Origin: Rahnella sp. AA
GTDB lineage: Bacteria > Pseudomonadota > Gammaproteobacteria > Enterobacterales > Enterobacteriaceae
Direction of reading: 5' to 3'
Assembly: GCF_002834385.1 (NCBI RefSeq)
Contig: NZ_PITQ01000002.1
Location: 248,001-312,000 of the forward strand
Length of the DNA: 64,000 nt
The notes under the pieces are model-generated. The model had not been told where the DNA came from, did not search any database, and was given only the letters and a program-made list of their open reading frames with translations. Shown piece by piece: positions 44,867 to 54,962 of this stretch. Every line of letters begins with the position of its first letter. Within the stretch, counting starts at the first letter, position 1. The translations under genes were made by a program, and so were the position numbers.

Positions 44867-46081
44867 ATGCGAATTTCTACAACGTCAGCCCGCCGCTTAC
44901 CCGACATGACGTCGACTGCTTTTCTGATCATCGCCTTTCTTACCGGGATTGCGGGTGCACTTCAGACCCCGACGCTCAGCCTGTTCCTGACCTCTCAGGT
45001 ACACGTCAGCCCGTTTATGGTCGGCATCTTCTTTACCGGCAGCGCCGTGATTGGTATTTTCGTCAGCCAGCTGCTGGCGACCTGGTCCGACAAACGCGGT
45101 GACCGCAAAACGCTGATCCTGTATTGCTGCATTCTGGGCGCGCTGGCATGTGTCCTTTTCGCCTTCAATCGTAACTACTTTATTTGGCTGTTTATCGGCG
45201 TTTTATTATCAAGCTTTGGCTCGACCGCCAACCCGCAAATGTTTGCCCTTGCGCGTGAACATTCCGAAAAAACAGGGCGCGAAGCCGTGATGTTCAGCTC
45301 TATTTTGCGCGCACAAGTTTCTCTGGCCTGGGTAGTCGGGCCGCCACTGGCTTTCGCCCTGTCGATGGGATTCGGTTTTACCTTCATGTACTGCGCCGCC
45401 ACGCTGGCATTTCTGCTGTGTGGCGTAATGGTGTGGATGTTCCTGCCTTCCATGCCTAAGGCGCACATCAAAACAACCGCTACGCTGGAAGCCCCGCGCC
45501 GCAACCGTCGCGATACGCTGATGCTGTTTGTTGCCTGTTCTCTGATGTGGGCGGCCAACAGTATTTATCTGATCAACATGCCGCTGTATGTGGTGCGCGA
45601 ACTGGGCTTGCCTGAAAAGCTGGCGGGCGTGCTGATGGGCAGCGCCGCCTGTCTGGAAATCCCGACCATGCTGATTGCCGGATATCTGGCAAAACAGTTA
45701 GGTAAGCGTTTCCTGATGCGGTTTGCCGTGCTGGCGGGGGTGATTTTCTACACCTGTATTTTGTTTACGACCGGGGCCGCAGCGATGATTGCTTTACAGC
45801 TGCTGAACGCCATTTTCATCGGCATTCTGGCCGGCATCGGCATGCTGTATTTTCAGGATTTAATGCCGGGTCAGGCGGGAGCGGCAACAACGCTGTTCAC
45901 CAACTCCACCCGTGCGGGCTGGATCCTCGCCGGTTCACTGGCGGGCGTGATTGCCCAGTTCTGGACGTATCACGCGGTGTTTTACGCCGCGCTGGTAATG
46001 GTCGTGGGCGCGGTTGCGTGCATCTGGAATGTGAAAAACGTCGATAAGCCAGCGGAAGAAACGCCGGAAGCCGTGGCTTAA
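44867..46081 (+). CDS. setB: Sugar efflux transporter SetB
   Basis: The 404-residue MFS transporter has twelve predicted helices. [77 protein letters not shown] and [32 protein letters not shown] match E. coli SetB. The family exports glucosides and some sugars; a role in relieving sugar-phosphate stress has been suggested. An internal start at 44906 would remove 13 residues. It is convergent with yeiW, overlapping by 4 nt. Confidence 0.93.
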   Translation: MRISTTSARRLPDMTSTAFLIIAFLTGIAGALQTPTLSLFLTSQVHVSPFMVGIFFTGSAVIGIFVSQLLATWSDKRGDRKTLILYCCILGALACVLFAFNRNYFIWLFIGVLLSSFGSTANPQMFALAREHSEKTGREAVMFSSILRAQVSLAWVVGPPLAFALSMGFGFTFMYCAATLAFLLCGVMVWMFLPSMPKAHIKTTATLEAPRRNRRDTLMLFVACSLMWAANSIYLINMPLYVVRELGLPEKLAGVLMGSAACLEIPTMLIAGYLAKQLGKRFLMRFAVLAGVIFYTCILFTTGAAAMIALQLLNAIFIGILAGIGMLYFQDLMPGQAGAATTLFTNSTRAGWILAGSLAGVIAQFWTYHAVFYAALVMVVGAVACIWNVKNVDKPAEETPEAVA

Positions 46082-46332
46082 GGCGCGGTGTCCGCTTCGA
46101 GTTTAATGAGGTAAGTCAGCGCCTGGTCGCGGTGTGTAAAACACATTTCGCGGCTGGCCTGCAGGCTGCCGCAAACTTTTGGCCGCAGCGGCGAGGTGAA
46201 AATCTGGCACAGGAAGTTATCGGCCAGATGAATACAGCGGGTGTTGGCGGGTTTGCCGTCCGGCATTCCGGGGATCGGGCTGGAAATTGAAGGCGCTATG
46301 CAACAGGCTCCGCAATCGGTACGACAGTCCAT
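46078..46332 (-). CDS. yeiW: Cysteine-cluster protein YeiW (UPF0153)
   Basis: The 84-residue protein has the YkgJ-like cluster [31 protein letters not shown], then CQIF and KVCGSL cysteines, which probably bind Zn or Fe. Start chosen at Met 46332, preceded by GAGGAGG; the longer frame upstream adds an unrelated Arg/Cys-rich stretch. It ends within the setB stop codon. Same position as in E. coli. Function unknown. Confidence 0.88.
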   Translation of the reverse strand: MDCRTDCGACCIAPSISSPIPGMPDGKPANTRCIHLADNFLCQIFTSPLRPKVCGSLQASREMCFTHRDQALTYLIKLEADTAP

Positions 46333-46576
46333 TAACAGCCTCCTCAGGCCACATTTTGAGGCGCGACAATAGCAGGCGCGCAACACCGCCACCAGCGAAA
46401 TATTTACGACTCTTTAACACTGTATATCGAACATTTTTAATGTCGGCAGGCAGACCACAAAAATTGCGTCAGAAAGCGGGTTTTCCCGACTCTTTTTACG
46501 CTATCTGCTTGCCTGAAATCAGCGGCGCGGGTAACGTGTCGCAAATTATTATTCTCTCTGCTGACAGGTTATTTAT

Positions 46577-47149
46577 ATGGCACGTGCTAACGAAATTAAA
46601 CGCGGCTTCGTTGTGAACTACGACGGCAAATTGCTGCTGGTAAAAGACATTGATGTGCAGAGCCCAAGCGCCCGTGGTGCCAGCACCTTGTACAAAATGC
46701 GTTTCGCCGATGTGCGTACCGGCGGCAAAGTGGAAGAACGCTTCAAAGGTGACGATATTCTCGATACCGTGACCCTGACCCGCCGTAAGGTGAATTTCTC
46801 CTACGTTGACGGCGACGAGTACATCTTTATGGATGACGAAGACTTCACGCCTTACACCTTCAACAAAGCGCAGATTGAAGACGAACTGTTGTTCATTCCT
46901 GAAGAAGGTTTGCAGGGTATGCAGGTTCTGACGCTGGACAGCCAGCTGCTGGCGCTGGAAATGCCACAGACGGTGGATCTGGAGATTATTGAAACCGCGC
47001 CGGGCATCAAAGGTGCGTCTGCAAGCTCACGTACCAAACCCGCTGTGATGGCTACCGGCCTGAATATCCAGGTGCCAGAATATCTGAGCTCCGGCGACAA
47101 AATCCGCATCCATATTGCTGAACGTCGTTATATGGGCCGCGCTGACTAA
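46577..47149 (+). CDS. yeiP: Elongation factor P-like protein YeiP (EfpL)
   Basis: The 190-residue protein has the three OB-type domains of EF-P, but the modified-lysine loop of EF-P is replaced, as in Yei[23 protein letters not shown] places Arg-Gly at the tip. It ends [15 protein letters not shown]. It assists ribosomes stalled at proline-type motifs alongside EF-P. Length equals that of E. coli YeiP. Confidence 0.95.
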   Translation: MARANEIKRGFVVNYDGKLLLVKDIDVQSPSARGASTLYKMRFADVRTGGKVEERFKGDDILDTVTLTRRKVNFSYVDGDEYIFMDDEDFTPYTFNKAQIEDELLFIPEEGLQGMQVLTLDSQLLALEMPQTVDLEIIETAPGIKGASASSRTKPAVMATGLNIQVPEYLSSGDKIRIHIAERRYMGRAD

Positions 47150-47172
47150 GGTCAGTTGCCCCGCTTTTTAAA

Positions 47173-47201
47173 GGGAACGCCACGGCGTTCCTTTTTTTTT
47201 G
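47173..47201 (+). terminator. yeiP terminator
   Basis: Arms GGAACGCC (47174-47181) and GGCGTTCC (47184-47191) with a 2-nt apparent loop (the stem will open to about 4), followed by nine T. Confidence 0.88.
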
Positions 47202-47423
47202 CTTCGCACTTCTCATCACAAATTTCTCAGACACTCGATCTGCATCACAAAACGAGTGGCTGTCTGGACTTACCAATTCCCCTTTCTATCATATGACTTT
47301 ACACTCTAAAGCCTGATTTCGGCTTAAATCGTCGCTTTATCCAGCATAATTTTAAACTGACGGGTAAACAGCCCCAATTTGGCCTGACCAATTTCATTAT
47401 TTCTGACTTGCCTGGAGTATTGC

Positions 47424-48893
47424 ATGAAAACTATTGCCACAGCGTCTCTGCCAGCAGCAGTGTCATTACCTGGTTATGATCGTGACGCATTGAAAAGCCG
47501 CATTGTTCATCTCGGATTTGGTGCTTTCCATCGCGCCCATCAGGCATTACTGACTAACCGGGTGTTAAATCAGCAAGGTGGCGACTGGGGGATCTGTGAA
47601 GTCAGCCTGTTTGGCAATGAGTCGTTAATCAAAAGTTTACGCGAGCAGGATCATCTTTTTACCGTTCTGGAAAAAGGTGCCGAAGGGAATCAGGCCATTA
47701 TCGTCGGCTCTGCGCATGAGTCCGTCCATGGCGGGATCGACGGGCTGGATGCCGTGCTGGCAAAACTCACCGAACCCCAGGTGGCGATCGTGTCACTGAC
47801 CATCACCGAAAAAGGCTATTGCATTGAACCCGGCTCCGGCGAACTGGATCTGCAAAACCCGAAAATTCAGCAGGATCTGGCCGGTGGTCAGGCACCCTGC
47901 ACCGCGCCTGGCGTGTTAGTGGAAGCGCTGCGTCTGCGTCATGAGCGCGGCCTGCCAGGCTTTACCGTGTTGTGTTGCGACAACATTCCTGAAAATGGTC
48001 TGGTGGTCAAAAACGCCGTTCTGGGCATGGCGAGAGCCCGTTCCGCCGAACTGGCGAAGTGGATCGCTGAGAACGTTTCTTTCCCAAGCACCATGGTTGA
48101 CCGTATTGTTCCGGCGGCCACCGACACTACTCTGGAAGAAATCACCGAAGCGCTGGGTGGCGTAACGGACCCGTGCGGCATTGCCTGCGAACCATTCATT
48201 CAGTGGGTGGTAGAAGATCACTTTGTTGCCGGACGCCCTGACTGGGAGAAGGCCGGTGCACAGATGGTTTCCGACGTTCTGCCCTTTGAGCAGATGAAAC
48301 TGCGAATGCTGAACGGCAGCCACTCATTCCTGGCCTATCTCGGTTATCTGGCCGGTTATCAGCACATCAACGATTGCATGGAAGATGCGAATTATAAAGC
48401 AGCAGCCCATCGCCTGATGCTGCACGAGCAGGCACCCACGCTGAGCGTTGAAGGTGTGGATCTCACCGCTTATGCCGACAGCCTGATTGCCCGTTACTGC
48501 AACACGGCGCTGAAACACCGCACCTGGCAAATCGCCATGGACGGAACGATGAAGCTTCCGCAACGTATGCTCGACTCCATCCGCTGGCATGTGAAAAACG
48601 GGGGCTCTTATGAGTTGCTGGCGCTCGGTGTCGCGGGTTGGATGCGTTATATCGGCGGAACGGACGATGCGGGTCAGCCTATCGAGATTAAAGATCCGAT
48701 GGCTGAAACCTTAGCTGAAATCGTGGCGTCTACCGCTGACGGCGAACCGCGTGTAAAAGCGCTGCTGGCGCTGACGGGCGTATTCGGTGAGCAATTGCCG
48801 CAGGAAGAAAAAGTGGTTCAGGCCATTCTGAATGCCTATGCTGACCTGCAAAGAGTGGGCGCGAAGAAAACCGTCGCGAAATATATGGGCTGA
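47424..48893 (+). CDS. yeiQ: Mannitol dehydrogenase-family oxidoreductase YeiQ
   Basis: The 489-residue long-chain polyol dehydrogenase has the NAD-binding start SRIVHLGFGAFHRAHQALLTN and the catalytic KxxxxNxxH motif in MKLRMLNGSHSFLAYLGYLAG. It resembles fructuronate reductase (UxuB) and mannitol dehydrogenase; the E. coli homologue at this position is YeiQ, of unproven substrate. Unlike E. coli, a UxuR/ExuR-like repressor gene converges on it, suggesting a hexuronate-type substrate. Confidence 0.9.
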   Translation: MKTIATASLPAAVSLPGYDRDALKSRIVHLGFGAFHRAHQALLTNRVLNQQGGDWGICEVSLFGNESLIKSLREQDHLFTVLEKGAEGNQAIIVGSAHESVHGGIDGLDAVLAKLTEPQVAIVSLTITEKGYCIEPGSGELDLQNPKIQQDLAGGQAPCTAPGVLVEALRLRHERGLPGFTVLCCDNIPENGLVVKNAVLGMARARSAELAKWIAENVSFPSTMVDRIVPAATDTTLEEITEALGGVTDPCGIACEPFIQWVVEDHFVAGRPDWEKAGAQMVSDVLPFEQMKLRMLNGSHSFLAYLGYLAGYQHINDCMEDANYKAAAHRLMLHEQAPTLSVEGVDLTAYADSLIARYCNTALKHRTWQIAMDGTMKLPQRMLDSIRWHVKNGGSYELLALGVAGWMRYIGGTDDAGQPIEIKDPMAETLAEIVASTADGEPRVKALLALTGVFGEQLPQEEKVVQAILNAYADLQRVGAKKTVAKYMG

Positions 48894-48908
48894 AAATCCA
48901 TCGTATGA

Positions 48909-48940
48909 AGAAACGGCTGCTCCGGCAGCCGTTTCTGTTT
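48909..48940. terminator. Bidirectional terminator yeiQ / GntR regulator
   Basis: Arms AAACGGCTGC (48911-48920) and GCAGCCGTTT (48925-48934) around a TCCG loop, with a partial T-run (CTGTTT). Confidence 0.75.
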
Positions 48941-48951
48941 GTGCCGCAGGG

Positions 48952-49683
48952 TCAGTCGTTCAGTTCTGAGGGTACGGACGAAAACAGGAATCCATCAAAA
49001 GAAGGATCATCGGCATCAGAGACTTTCAGCAGCATATCTTTTACGTTTTCCAGATGCTGCCACATCGCCTGTTTCGCGGCTTTGGCATCGCGTCGTAATA
49101 CTGCCTGCAGGATTGCCTGATGGTCCAGAAGCCATATCTGACTGTAGTTTTTATCCCCGACGTGCTGATGGATCCCTTCCCACATCGAGCTGCGCTGGCG
49201 AATCTGCCATAAATCGTCCACCAGTTTTACCAGTACGCTGTTCTGTGACGCCTGCGCCAGCAGGGCGTGAAAACGCTGATCTTCAACATCGTCAGAAATG
49301 CCGCGTGCAATACAGCTTCGTTGCGCTTCAATCGCATCACGCATTTGCAGAATGTCGGTTTTGGTGGCCTGCATGGCCGCAAATGCCGCCACTTCACTCT
49401 CCAGCAACTGCCGTGCCTGCAACAGCTCAAACGGGCCGTAACCTCTGTCCGCATCTTCCGGCGGCAACACATCCGGCTGCTGCATTACATAAACGCCGGA
49501 ACCTTTACGCACTTCCACGATCTTCTCAAGTTCAAGCATAATCAGCGCTTCTCTCACCACACTGCGGCTCACCGAGTAAGATTCAGCAATATCACGTTCA
49601 GGAGGAAGACGATCGCCAGGGGCATATTTCCCGGCATGGATATCACGGCGCAGATGACCGCCAATCTCCTGATAAAGTCGCAT
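48952..49683 (-). CDS. GntR/FadR-family regulator, UxuR/ExuR-like
   Basis: The 243-residue protein has a winged helix (YQEIGGHLRRDIHAGKYAPGDRLPPERDIAESYSVSRSVVREALIMLELEKIVEVRKGSGVYV) and an all-helical FadR-type effector domain. GPFELLQARQLLESEVAAFAA and AKQAMWQHLENVK match UxuR/ExuR of E. coli. It converges on yeiQ. An AAATTGGT half-site (49709-49716) lies upstream of its own start and a TACCAATT half-site (47271-47278) upstream of yeiQ, each half of the UxuR consensus. Control of yeiQ is inferred. Confidence 0.87.
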   Translation of the reverse strand: MRLYQEIGGHLRRDIHAGKYAPGDRLPPERDIAESYSVSRSVVREALIMLELEKIVEVRKGSGVYVMQQPDVLPPEDADRGYGPFELLQARQLLESEVAAFAAMQATKTDILQMRDAIEAQRSCIARGISDDVEDQRFHALLAQASQNSVLVKLVDDLWQIRQRSSMWEGIHQHVGDKNYSQIWLLDHQAILQAVLRRDAKAAKQAMWQHLENVKDMLLKVSDADDPSFDGFLFSSVPSELND

Positions 49684-49939
49684 AATGTCGCCCCGTTGGT
49701 CATACTTTAAAATTGGTCCTACACCTGAAACGGCTTTTTAACCGCACAGAATGCCTGATACAGGAGAGAAAATTATAACATGCGGGCACAAAGGGGAAGA
49801 ACCGAAGGGGAAAACTGACGACCCGATCAAAATTGGGTCAGCCAGTTTTTAAAGTTGTCGGGCCACTTTCGCCCTGATCAACGCCGGGAGGAAAATGACC
49901 GGTGATAAACTAATCAGTAACACTCATCATTTATCCGGT

Positions 49940-50248
49940 TCAGTTATACGATACGGTCATAATCGCCAGATGAGGATTGTTGCCGACCTGCTGCGTCGTG
50001 ACGTGGCCTAAAGACAGCGGCAGGTTAAAAGAAAGTGGGTTTGTCGTGCTGATTTGGCGCGTCTGTTTAACCTGCGCCCCGCCCCGCTCACAGTGGCTGA
50101 CGAGCTGATTCCCACCGGTATTAAACGTGCAACCGCCATCAACAATTGCCCCATAAAAATGAATGGTACCGGTTGATCCTGCGCTGACGTACTGCATCAT
50201 CCCTGAGGCAAAAACGCCCAAAAACAGTCCCCATTTGATTCTGTTCAT
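49940..50248 (-). CDS. Small pilin-like secreted protein
   Basis: The 102-residue product has a signal peptide (residues 1-23, ending VSA) and then GSTGTIHFYGAIVDGGCTF, the typical N-terminus of type 1 fimbrial subunits, with the first disulfide Cys and a second Cys in VSHCERGG. It ends with a strand (HLAIMTVSYN). At about 80 mature residues it is half the usual pilin length, and no chaperone or usher gene is near. It may be a solitary mini-pilin family member or a relic. Confidence 0.65.
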   Translation of the reverse strand: MNRIKWGLFLGVFASGMMQYVSAGSTGTIHFYGAIVDGGCTFNTGGNQLVSHCERGGAQVKQTRQISTTNPLSFNLPLSLGHVTTQQVGNNPHLAIMTVSYN

Positions 50249-50462
50249 GGCAACACCTCATTTAAAATTTACATAATTAATTTTCCCGCAACTTCTACTT
50301 AACATTAATGCATCTAAAGCAATTCGCATCTCTGCACGCAAAATAATTGGGCACCGCCGGGCCAAAACTTAGCAATCCATGTCATCCATCGGCACAACGC
50401 TGGATTTTCTTAAATCGAAATTGCACATTGGCCTGTAAATTTTTTAAAACGAGCGCACGAAA

Positions 50463-51437
50463 ATGACCAAAACCAACCTGATCACTGGCTTTCTGGGCAG
50501 CGGCAAAACGACCACGCTACGCCATCTGCTGGCTCAAAAGCCTGAGGGTGAAAGATGGGCCATATTGGTCAATGAGTTCGGGGAGGTGGGTATCGACGGC
50601 GCATTACTGGCTGACAGCGGCGCGGTGCTAAAGGAGATCCCCGGAGGATGCATGTGTTGCGTGAATGGCTTGCCTATGCAGGTAGGCCTTAACATGCTGC
50701 TGCAGCGGGAAAAACCCGATCGCCTGTTAATTGAACCCACCGGACTGGGCCATCCGAAGCAAATACTTTCTTTATTAACATCTGAGATTTACAGCAACTG
50801 GCTGACACTTAACGCCACGCTATGCCTGATGGATCCGCGTCAGTTAAGCGACCAGCGAGTCATTGAAAATGAAAATTTCCGCGATCAGCTGGCTTCCGCT
50901 GACGTGATTGTCGCCAATAAATCTGACGTTGCTCAGGCGAAAGATAAGCAGGCGCTGGAAGAATGGTTTAGCCACAATGGCGGTGCCCGCCAGTTAGTGC
51001 TGGCCACTCAGGGGGAAATTGACCCCGCCTTGCTCGATTTACCGCGCAAAAATCAGGCCGAACTGCCGGAAGGGAAACATCATCATTCGCATACTTCTCC
51101 CCGTGGATTGGCAGCGCTCAGCCTGCCGGGCACACAACGCTGGAGGCGGGCGCTTAATCAGGCCGACGGATATACCAGCTGCGGATGGATATTTGACGGT
51201 GAAACGCAATTTGATACTGCCGGTATCCTCGACTGGGCACGTCTGGCTCCGGTTGATCGGGTAAAAGGTATTATTCGGATAAAAGAAGGCGCCCTGCTGA
51301 TTAACCGCCAGGGAAATGATCTGCACATTGAAACAAAACCGGCGGCGCCGTTAGACAGCAGAATTGAACTGATTACTCGCGATAATGCCCAGTGGAATGC
51401 ACTTCAATCCTCTTTGTTGAAGATTCGTTTAACTTAA
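50463..51437 (+). CDS. yeiR: CobW/COG0523-family zinc-binding GTPase YeiR
   Basis: The 324-residue G3E GTPase has the P-loop GFLGSGKTTTLRH, the metal-binding GGCMCCVNG (CxCC), NKSD for guanine recognition and a His-rich stretch GKHHHSH near residue 205, typical of metal chaperones. E. coli YeiR binds zinc. It probably moves zinc to client proteins when zinc is scarce. It is upstream of lpxT as in E. coli. Confidence 0.93.
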   Translation: MTKTNLITGFLGSGKTTTLRHLLAQKPEGERWAILVNEFGEVGIDGALLADSGAVLKEIPGGCMCCVNGLPMQVGLNMLLQREKPDRLLIEPTGLGHPKQILSLLTSEIYSNWLTLNATLCLMDPRQLSDQRVIENENFRDQLASADVIVANKSDVAQAKDKQALEEWFSHNGGARQLVLATQGEIDPALLDLPRKNQAELPEGKHHHSHTSPRGLAALSLPGTQRWRRALNQADGYTSCGWIFDGETQFDTAGILDWARLAPVDRVKGIIRIKEGALLINRQGNDLHIETKPAAPLDSRIELITRDNAQWNALQSSLLKIRLT

Positions 51438-51497
51438 ACGGATTAAGTTAACGCTCACTACGAAAATCATTATCCTGCTAAGAATAGGTTTTTAATT

Positions 51498-52211
51498 ATG
51501 TATCGCCGGAATATTCCTGCAATCCTGATACTCAATATATTGGGCATTGCGCTTTTTTTATCTTTCTACCTGCCCGCAAACCACGGTTTCTGGTTCCCGA
51601 TTGATAAGTCAGTTTTCTTCTTTTTCAATCGACACCTGGTCACCGATGCCTGGTTCCTGCACCTGGTCGCGATCACCAATAATCGGGCTTTTGACCTTAT
51701 TTCATTGCTGGCGATGGGATTGTTATACCTGAGCTACTTCCTGAAGCAGGATAGCGCCGGCCGTCGCCGCTATATCATCATTGGCATCGTGATGCTGATG
51801 ACCGCTGTGGTACTAAATCAGCTTGGGCATTTACTGCCGGTCAGCCATAAAAGCCCGTCGCTGAGCTTTGAAGGTGTCAACCGCGTCAGCCAGCTGACCG
51901 GTATCCCGACTAAAGATTCGTCCGCAGACAGCTTCCCTGGCGACCACGGCATGATGCTGATTATTTTCTCCTGCTTTATGTTGCGCTATCTGAGCCGGTT
52001 TGCGTTTGTCATCGCGCTGCTGATTACACTTATCTTTTCATTGCCACGCGTAATGATTGGGGCGCACTGGTTCACCGATATTGCGGTCGGTTCAATGTCA
52101 GTCGTACTGGTGGGTGCCAGCTGGTGGCTGATGACGCCTGCCAGCGATATGCTGATTAACTGGCTGGAGAGAAAATTACCCGGTAAAAAAAATCCTAAAA
52201 CTTCGGCGTAA
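51498..52211 (+). CDS. lpxT: Lipid A 1-diphosphate synthase LpxT (PAP2 family)
   Basis: The 237-residue protein has six predicted membrane segments and PAP2 motifs KxxxxxxRP-like region, PGDH (SFPGDHGMM) and RVMIGAHWFTDIAVG. It transfers phosphate from undecaprenyl pyrophosphate to lipid A at the 1 position. It is the orthologue of E. coli LpxT (YeiU) by position. It competes with phosphoethanolamine transferases such as EptA for lipid A. Confidence 0.92.
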   Translation: MYRRNIPAILILNILGIALFLSFYLPANHGFWFPIDKSVFFFFNRHLVTDAWFLHLVAITNNRAFDLISLLAMGLLYLSYFLKQDSAGRRRYIIIGIVMLMTAVVLNQLGHLLPVSHKSPSLSFEGVNRVSQLTGIPTKDSSADSFPGDHGMMLIIFSCFMLRYLSRFAFVIALLITLIFSLPRVMIGAHWFTDIAVGSMSVVLVGASWWLMTPASDMLINWLERKLPGKKNPKTSA

Positions 52212-52639
52212 TTTCAAGACTCATAGTTTTTAATTATGGTCAGGTGAATCTTTCTGATATGCCTGATCTTTTTTCCAGATAATTCTCAGCGTTATTTTGC
52301 TCAATTGTGGGCTCAAAACCCCTTAATGATGTGGTTTTAATCCAAATTAGTATAAAAAACACCCACCATTTTTAACATCTTTACTTACATCAGCTTACAT
52401 CACAATTTCTTATAAAAAATCCCGTAAAACCTCTCGCAATCCCTTATTCATTACGGTAATCTCCAAAACGCCCATATAGAAATGGGGTAAAAACACACGC
52501 ATTGATGGAAAAAACGTGCTGTAACGCACATTTTACCCAAGAGGTGTTTGTCCCCTGTGATCAGGGCAGGTAGTCTCGCTTCGTTTGGCAATTTTAATAA
52601 CGATTTCATCGTTAAGGACAGCAAGGGATAACAACAATA
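52212..52639 (+). other. mepS upstream region
   Basis: About 430 bp without a gene. It is AT-rich in the first half. In the second half GGGTAAAA (52485-52492) and TTTTACCC (52531-52538) enclose GTGC / GCAC, and CCCTG / CAGGG (about 52552-52568) follow; these could form a structured mepS leader. The functional meaning is unknown. Confidence 0.4.
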
Positions 52640-53215
52640 ATGGTCAAGTCTCAACCGTTTCTGAGATATATCACGCGGATAATTCCCGCGATTGGCGCAG
52701 CAATTCTTCTCTCTGCGTGTAGTGGTATGCATTCTTCGAACACAGAAAACGCACAAACTGATATGCGTGCAGTAAATGACAAAGACGGTCTTCTACTGCA
52801 AGCCTCTCAGGATGAATTCGAAGCAATGGTTCGCAACGTCAACGTAAAATCCAAAATTATGGAACAGTACGCTGGCTGGAAAGGCGTTCGTTATCGGTTA
52901 GGCGGTGACAGCAAGCGTGGTATCGATTGCTCAGCGTTCGTTCAGGTAACATTCCGCGAACAATTTGGTATGGATTTACCTCGTTCAACTTATGAACAGG
53001 AAGACACAGGCAAGAAAATTCAGCGCACTAAACTGCGTCCGGGTGATCTGGTTCTGTTCCGTGCTGGCTCAACAGGCCGTCACGTCGGTATTTATTTAGG
53101 TAATGATCAGTTTGTTCACGCATCCACGAGCGCGGGTGTGATGATTTCAAGCCTGAATGATTCCTACTGGAATAAACGATACCGTGAAGCAAGACGAGTT
53201 TTGGTTAACGGCTGA
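52640..53215 (+). CDS. mepS: Murein DD-endopeptidase MepS (Spr), NlpC/P60 lipoprotein
   Basis: The 191-residue precursor has a lipobox LLSAC (Cys27) and an NlpC/P60 domain with catalytic Cys97 (DCSAFVQ), His148 (RHVGIYL) and His160 (FVHAST). It cleaves D-Ala-mDAP crosslinks in peptidoglycan to allow wall expansion and is controlled by Prc/NlpI proteolysis in E. coli. The synteny lpxT-mepS-pdeN is conserved. Confidence 0.95.
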   Translation: MVKSQPFLRYITRIIPAIGAAILLSACSGMHSSNTENAQTDMRAVNDKDGLLLQASQDEFEAMVRNVNVKSKIMEQYAGWKGVRYRLGGDSKRGIDCSAFVQVTFREQFGMDLPRSTYEQEDTGKKIQRTKLRPGDLVLFRAGSTGRHVGIYLGNDQFVHASTSAGVMISSLNDSYWNKRYREARRVLVNG

Positions 53216-53261
53216 TTGCGTTAACTCATGATTTAGTTCTTGTTGTCCTATGCCAAGCGAA

Positions 53262-53293
53262 TAAAAAAACGTCATCTTGAATGGCGTTTTTTT
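53262..53293 (+). terminator. mepS terminator
   Basis: AAAAACGTCAT (53265-53275 region) pairs with ATGGCGTTTTT around CTTGA, with one wobble pair, and ends in seven T. Confidence 0.85.
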
Positions 53294-53378
53294 ATGCCTG
53301 TAATAAAGTGTATTAGATGGCTGTTGTTTTTTTGACTGCGTTATACTTTTATTTCCTCGGCGAAAAAGGGCAAAACAT

Positions 53379-54962
53379 ATGGGTTTAAAAACGGCGCTAA
53401 CACACACCGTATTACCCAAGCGCCGGTATCTGAAAAAAAGTGTCCTTTTCTCCACGTTATTTTTTATTTTCTTTACCGTCTTCACGCTCATTGTCATTAA
53501 AACCAACACCCTCCGGGAGCAAAATCAAATTGCTCAGCGAACTGCCCAGTTCACAGAAAACTACCTGCACCAGCTCACCGATACCATGCACCGGATTAGC
53601 TTACTGACGGACGAGCCCTGCAACTCTGTTGCCGGTGAATTAAACCGTGATGCCGCCTTCAGTATTGGCGTCCGTGATTTTCAGCTGGTCCGTAACGGGA
53701 TGGTTTTTTGTTCTTCTGCTTCCGGCACGCAAAATATGCCTGCTAACAGCACCCTGCACGGCATCGACTTTGACAAGATGATGAGTATCGATCTGCAGAT
53801 GGGCACCCCTGCGGTTCCCAACCGGGCGGTGATCATTGTCTGGCAACGTAATCCTGGCGTATCGAATGATGGCGTGCTTGCCACGCTGGAGCTGACATTA
53901 TCGCCTTATATGCTCTTTGCACAGCCAGGTTCCGGCTATCGCGGCTTCGCTCTGCTGGTCGGAGACACCGCGCTCACCTCCTCTCATGATAGGCTGCTAC
54001 CTGTGAGCCAGTTGCCGGATAGCCATTTTATTGAAGTTAACGTTGAAAATTACCCTTTCACCGTGAGGCTCTATTCCCCTTCACTGACCAGCGATAATGT
54101 TCTTTTCACTTTGTCAGGAGGCCTGCTGCTTAGCCTGATGGTTTGCGCACTCATCTACCACAGCCTGCTTAACCGGCATAACGTGGAACGGGAGATTATT
54201 AGGGGGCTAAAAAATAAAGAATTTTTCGTTGAATATCAGCCTATTATAGATTCAAAAAATCTCAAAATCAGAGGTGTGGAAGCCTTGCTCCGCTGGCAAC
54301 ACCCCATTGAAGGGCGCATTCCACCGGATGTTTTTATCGGATATGCAGAAAATCAGGGGCTGATCGTCGAGCTGACACAGCACATGATGTCGCTCGTTGC
54401 CGCAGACGCCCATCAGCTGCAACACGCATTTTCAGCCCCGGGAAAGCTCAGCATCAATATTTCCCCGCATCACATGGGCAAAGTCAGTTTCCACGATGAC
54501 GTCATGAATTTTATCGAAGCGTTACCAGAGAACGCTTTTCAGGTCGTTTTTGAAATTACAGAACGCGGGATGATTGATACGGAAGATGCGCTGCGTGAGT
54601 TCAACTGGCTGCGCCGCCATAAGATTGAAATCGCTATTGATGATTTCGGTACCGGGCACAGTGCGCTCATCTATCTTGAAAAATTCACACTGGATTACCT
54701 GAAAATTGATCGTGGCTTTGTGATGTCGATTGATCAGAAAACCCTTATCGCCCCGGTTCTGGATACCGTGCTCAAACTGACAGAAGAGCTGAAGCTCAAA
54801 ACGGTGGCTGAAGGTGTAGAAACACAGATGCAGGCCGAGTATCTGCGCAATCATGGCGTCACCTTTTTACAGGGATATCTCTACAGTAAACCGTTAGGAT
54901 TGCCCGTGCTCATGGACTTCATCCGTGATTTCAACGAGAAAGAAGCGGCTTACCAGATTTGA
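53379..54962 (+). CDS. pdeN: CSS-domain cyclic-di-GMP phosphodiesterase PdeN (Rtn)
   Basis: The 527-residue protein has a membrane helix near residue 25-45, a periplasmic CSS-motif domain (PCNSVAGELNRDAAFSIGVRDFQLVRNGMVFCSSASG), a second helix (about 248-264) and a C-terminal EAL domain. Catalytic motifs are intact: GVEALLRWQHP (EAL), NISPHHM, FEITERGM, IDDFGTGHSAL, LKIDRGFV, VAEGVET. The periplasmic CSS cysteines sense redox state through a disulfide in this family. It degrades c-di-GMP. It lies downstream of mepS as rtn does in E. coli. Confidence 0.93.
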   Translation: MGLKTALTHTVLPKRRYLKKSVLFSTLFFIFFTVFTLIVIKTNTLREQNQIAQRTAQFTENYLHQLTDTMHRISLLTDEPCNSVAGELNRDAAFSIGVRDFQLVRNGMVFCSSASGTQNMPANSTLHGIDFDKMMSIDLQMGTPAVPNRAVIIVWQRNPGVSNDGVLATLELTLSPYMLFAQPGSGYRGFALLVGDTALTSSHDRLLPVSQLPDSHFIEVNVENYPFTVRLYSPSLTSDNVLFTLSGGLLLSLMVCALIYHSLLNRHNVEREIIRGLKNKEFFVEYQPIIDSKNLKIRGVEALLRWQHPIEGRIPPDVFIGYAENQGLIVELTQHMMSLVAADAHQLQHAFSAPGKLSINISPHHMGKVSFHDDVMNFIEALPENAFQVVFEITERGMIDTEDALREFNWLRRHKIEIAIDDFGTGHSALIYLEKFTLDYLKIDRGFVMSIDQKTLIAPVLDTVLKLTEELKLKTVAEGVETQMQAEYLRNHGVTFLQGYLYSKPLGLPVLMDFIRDFNEKEAAYQI

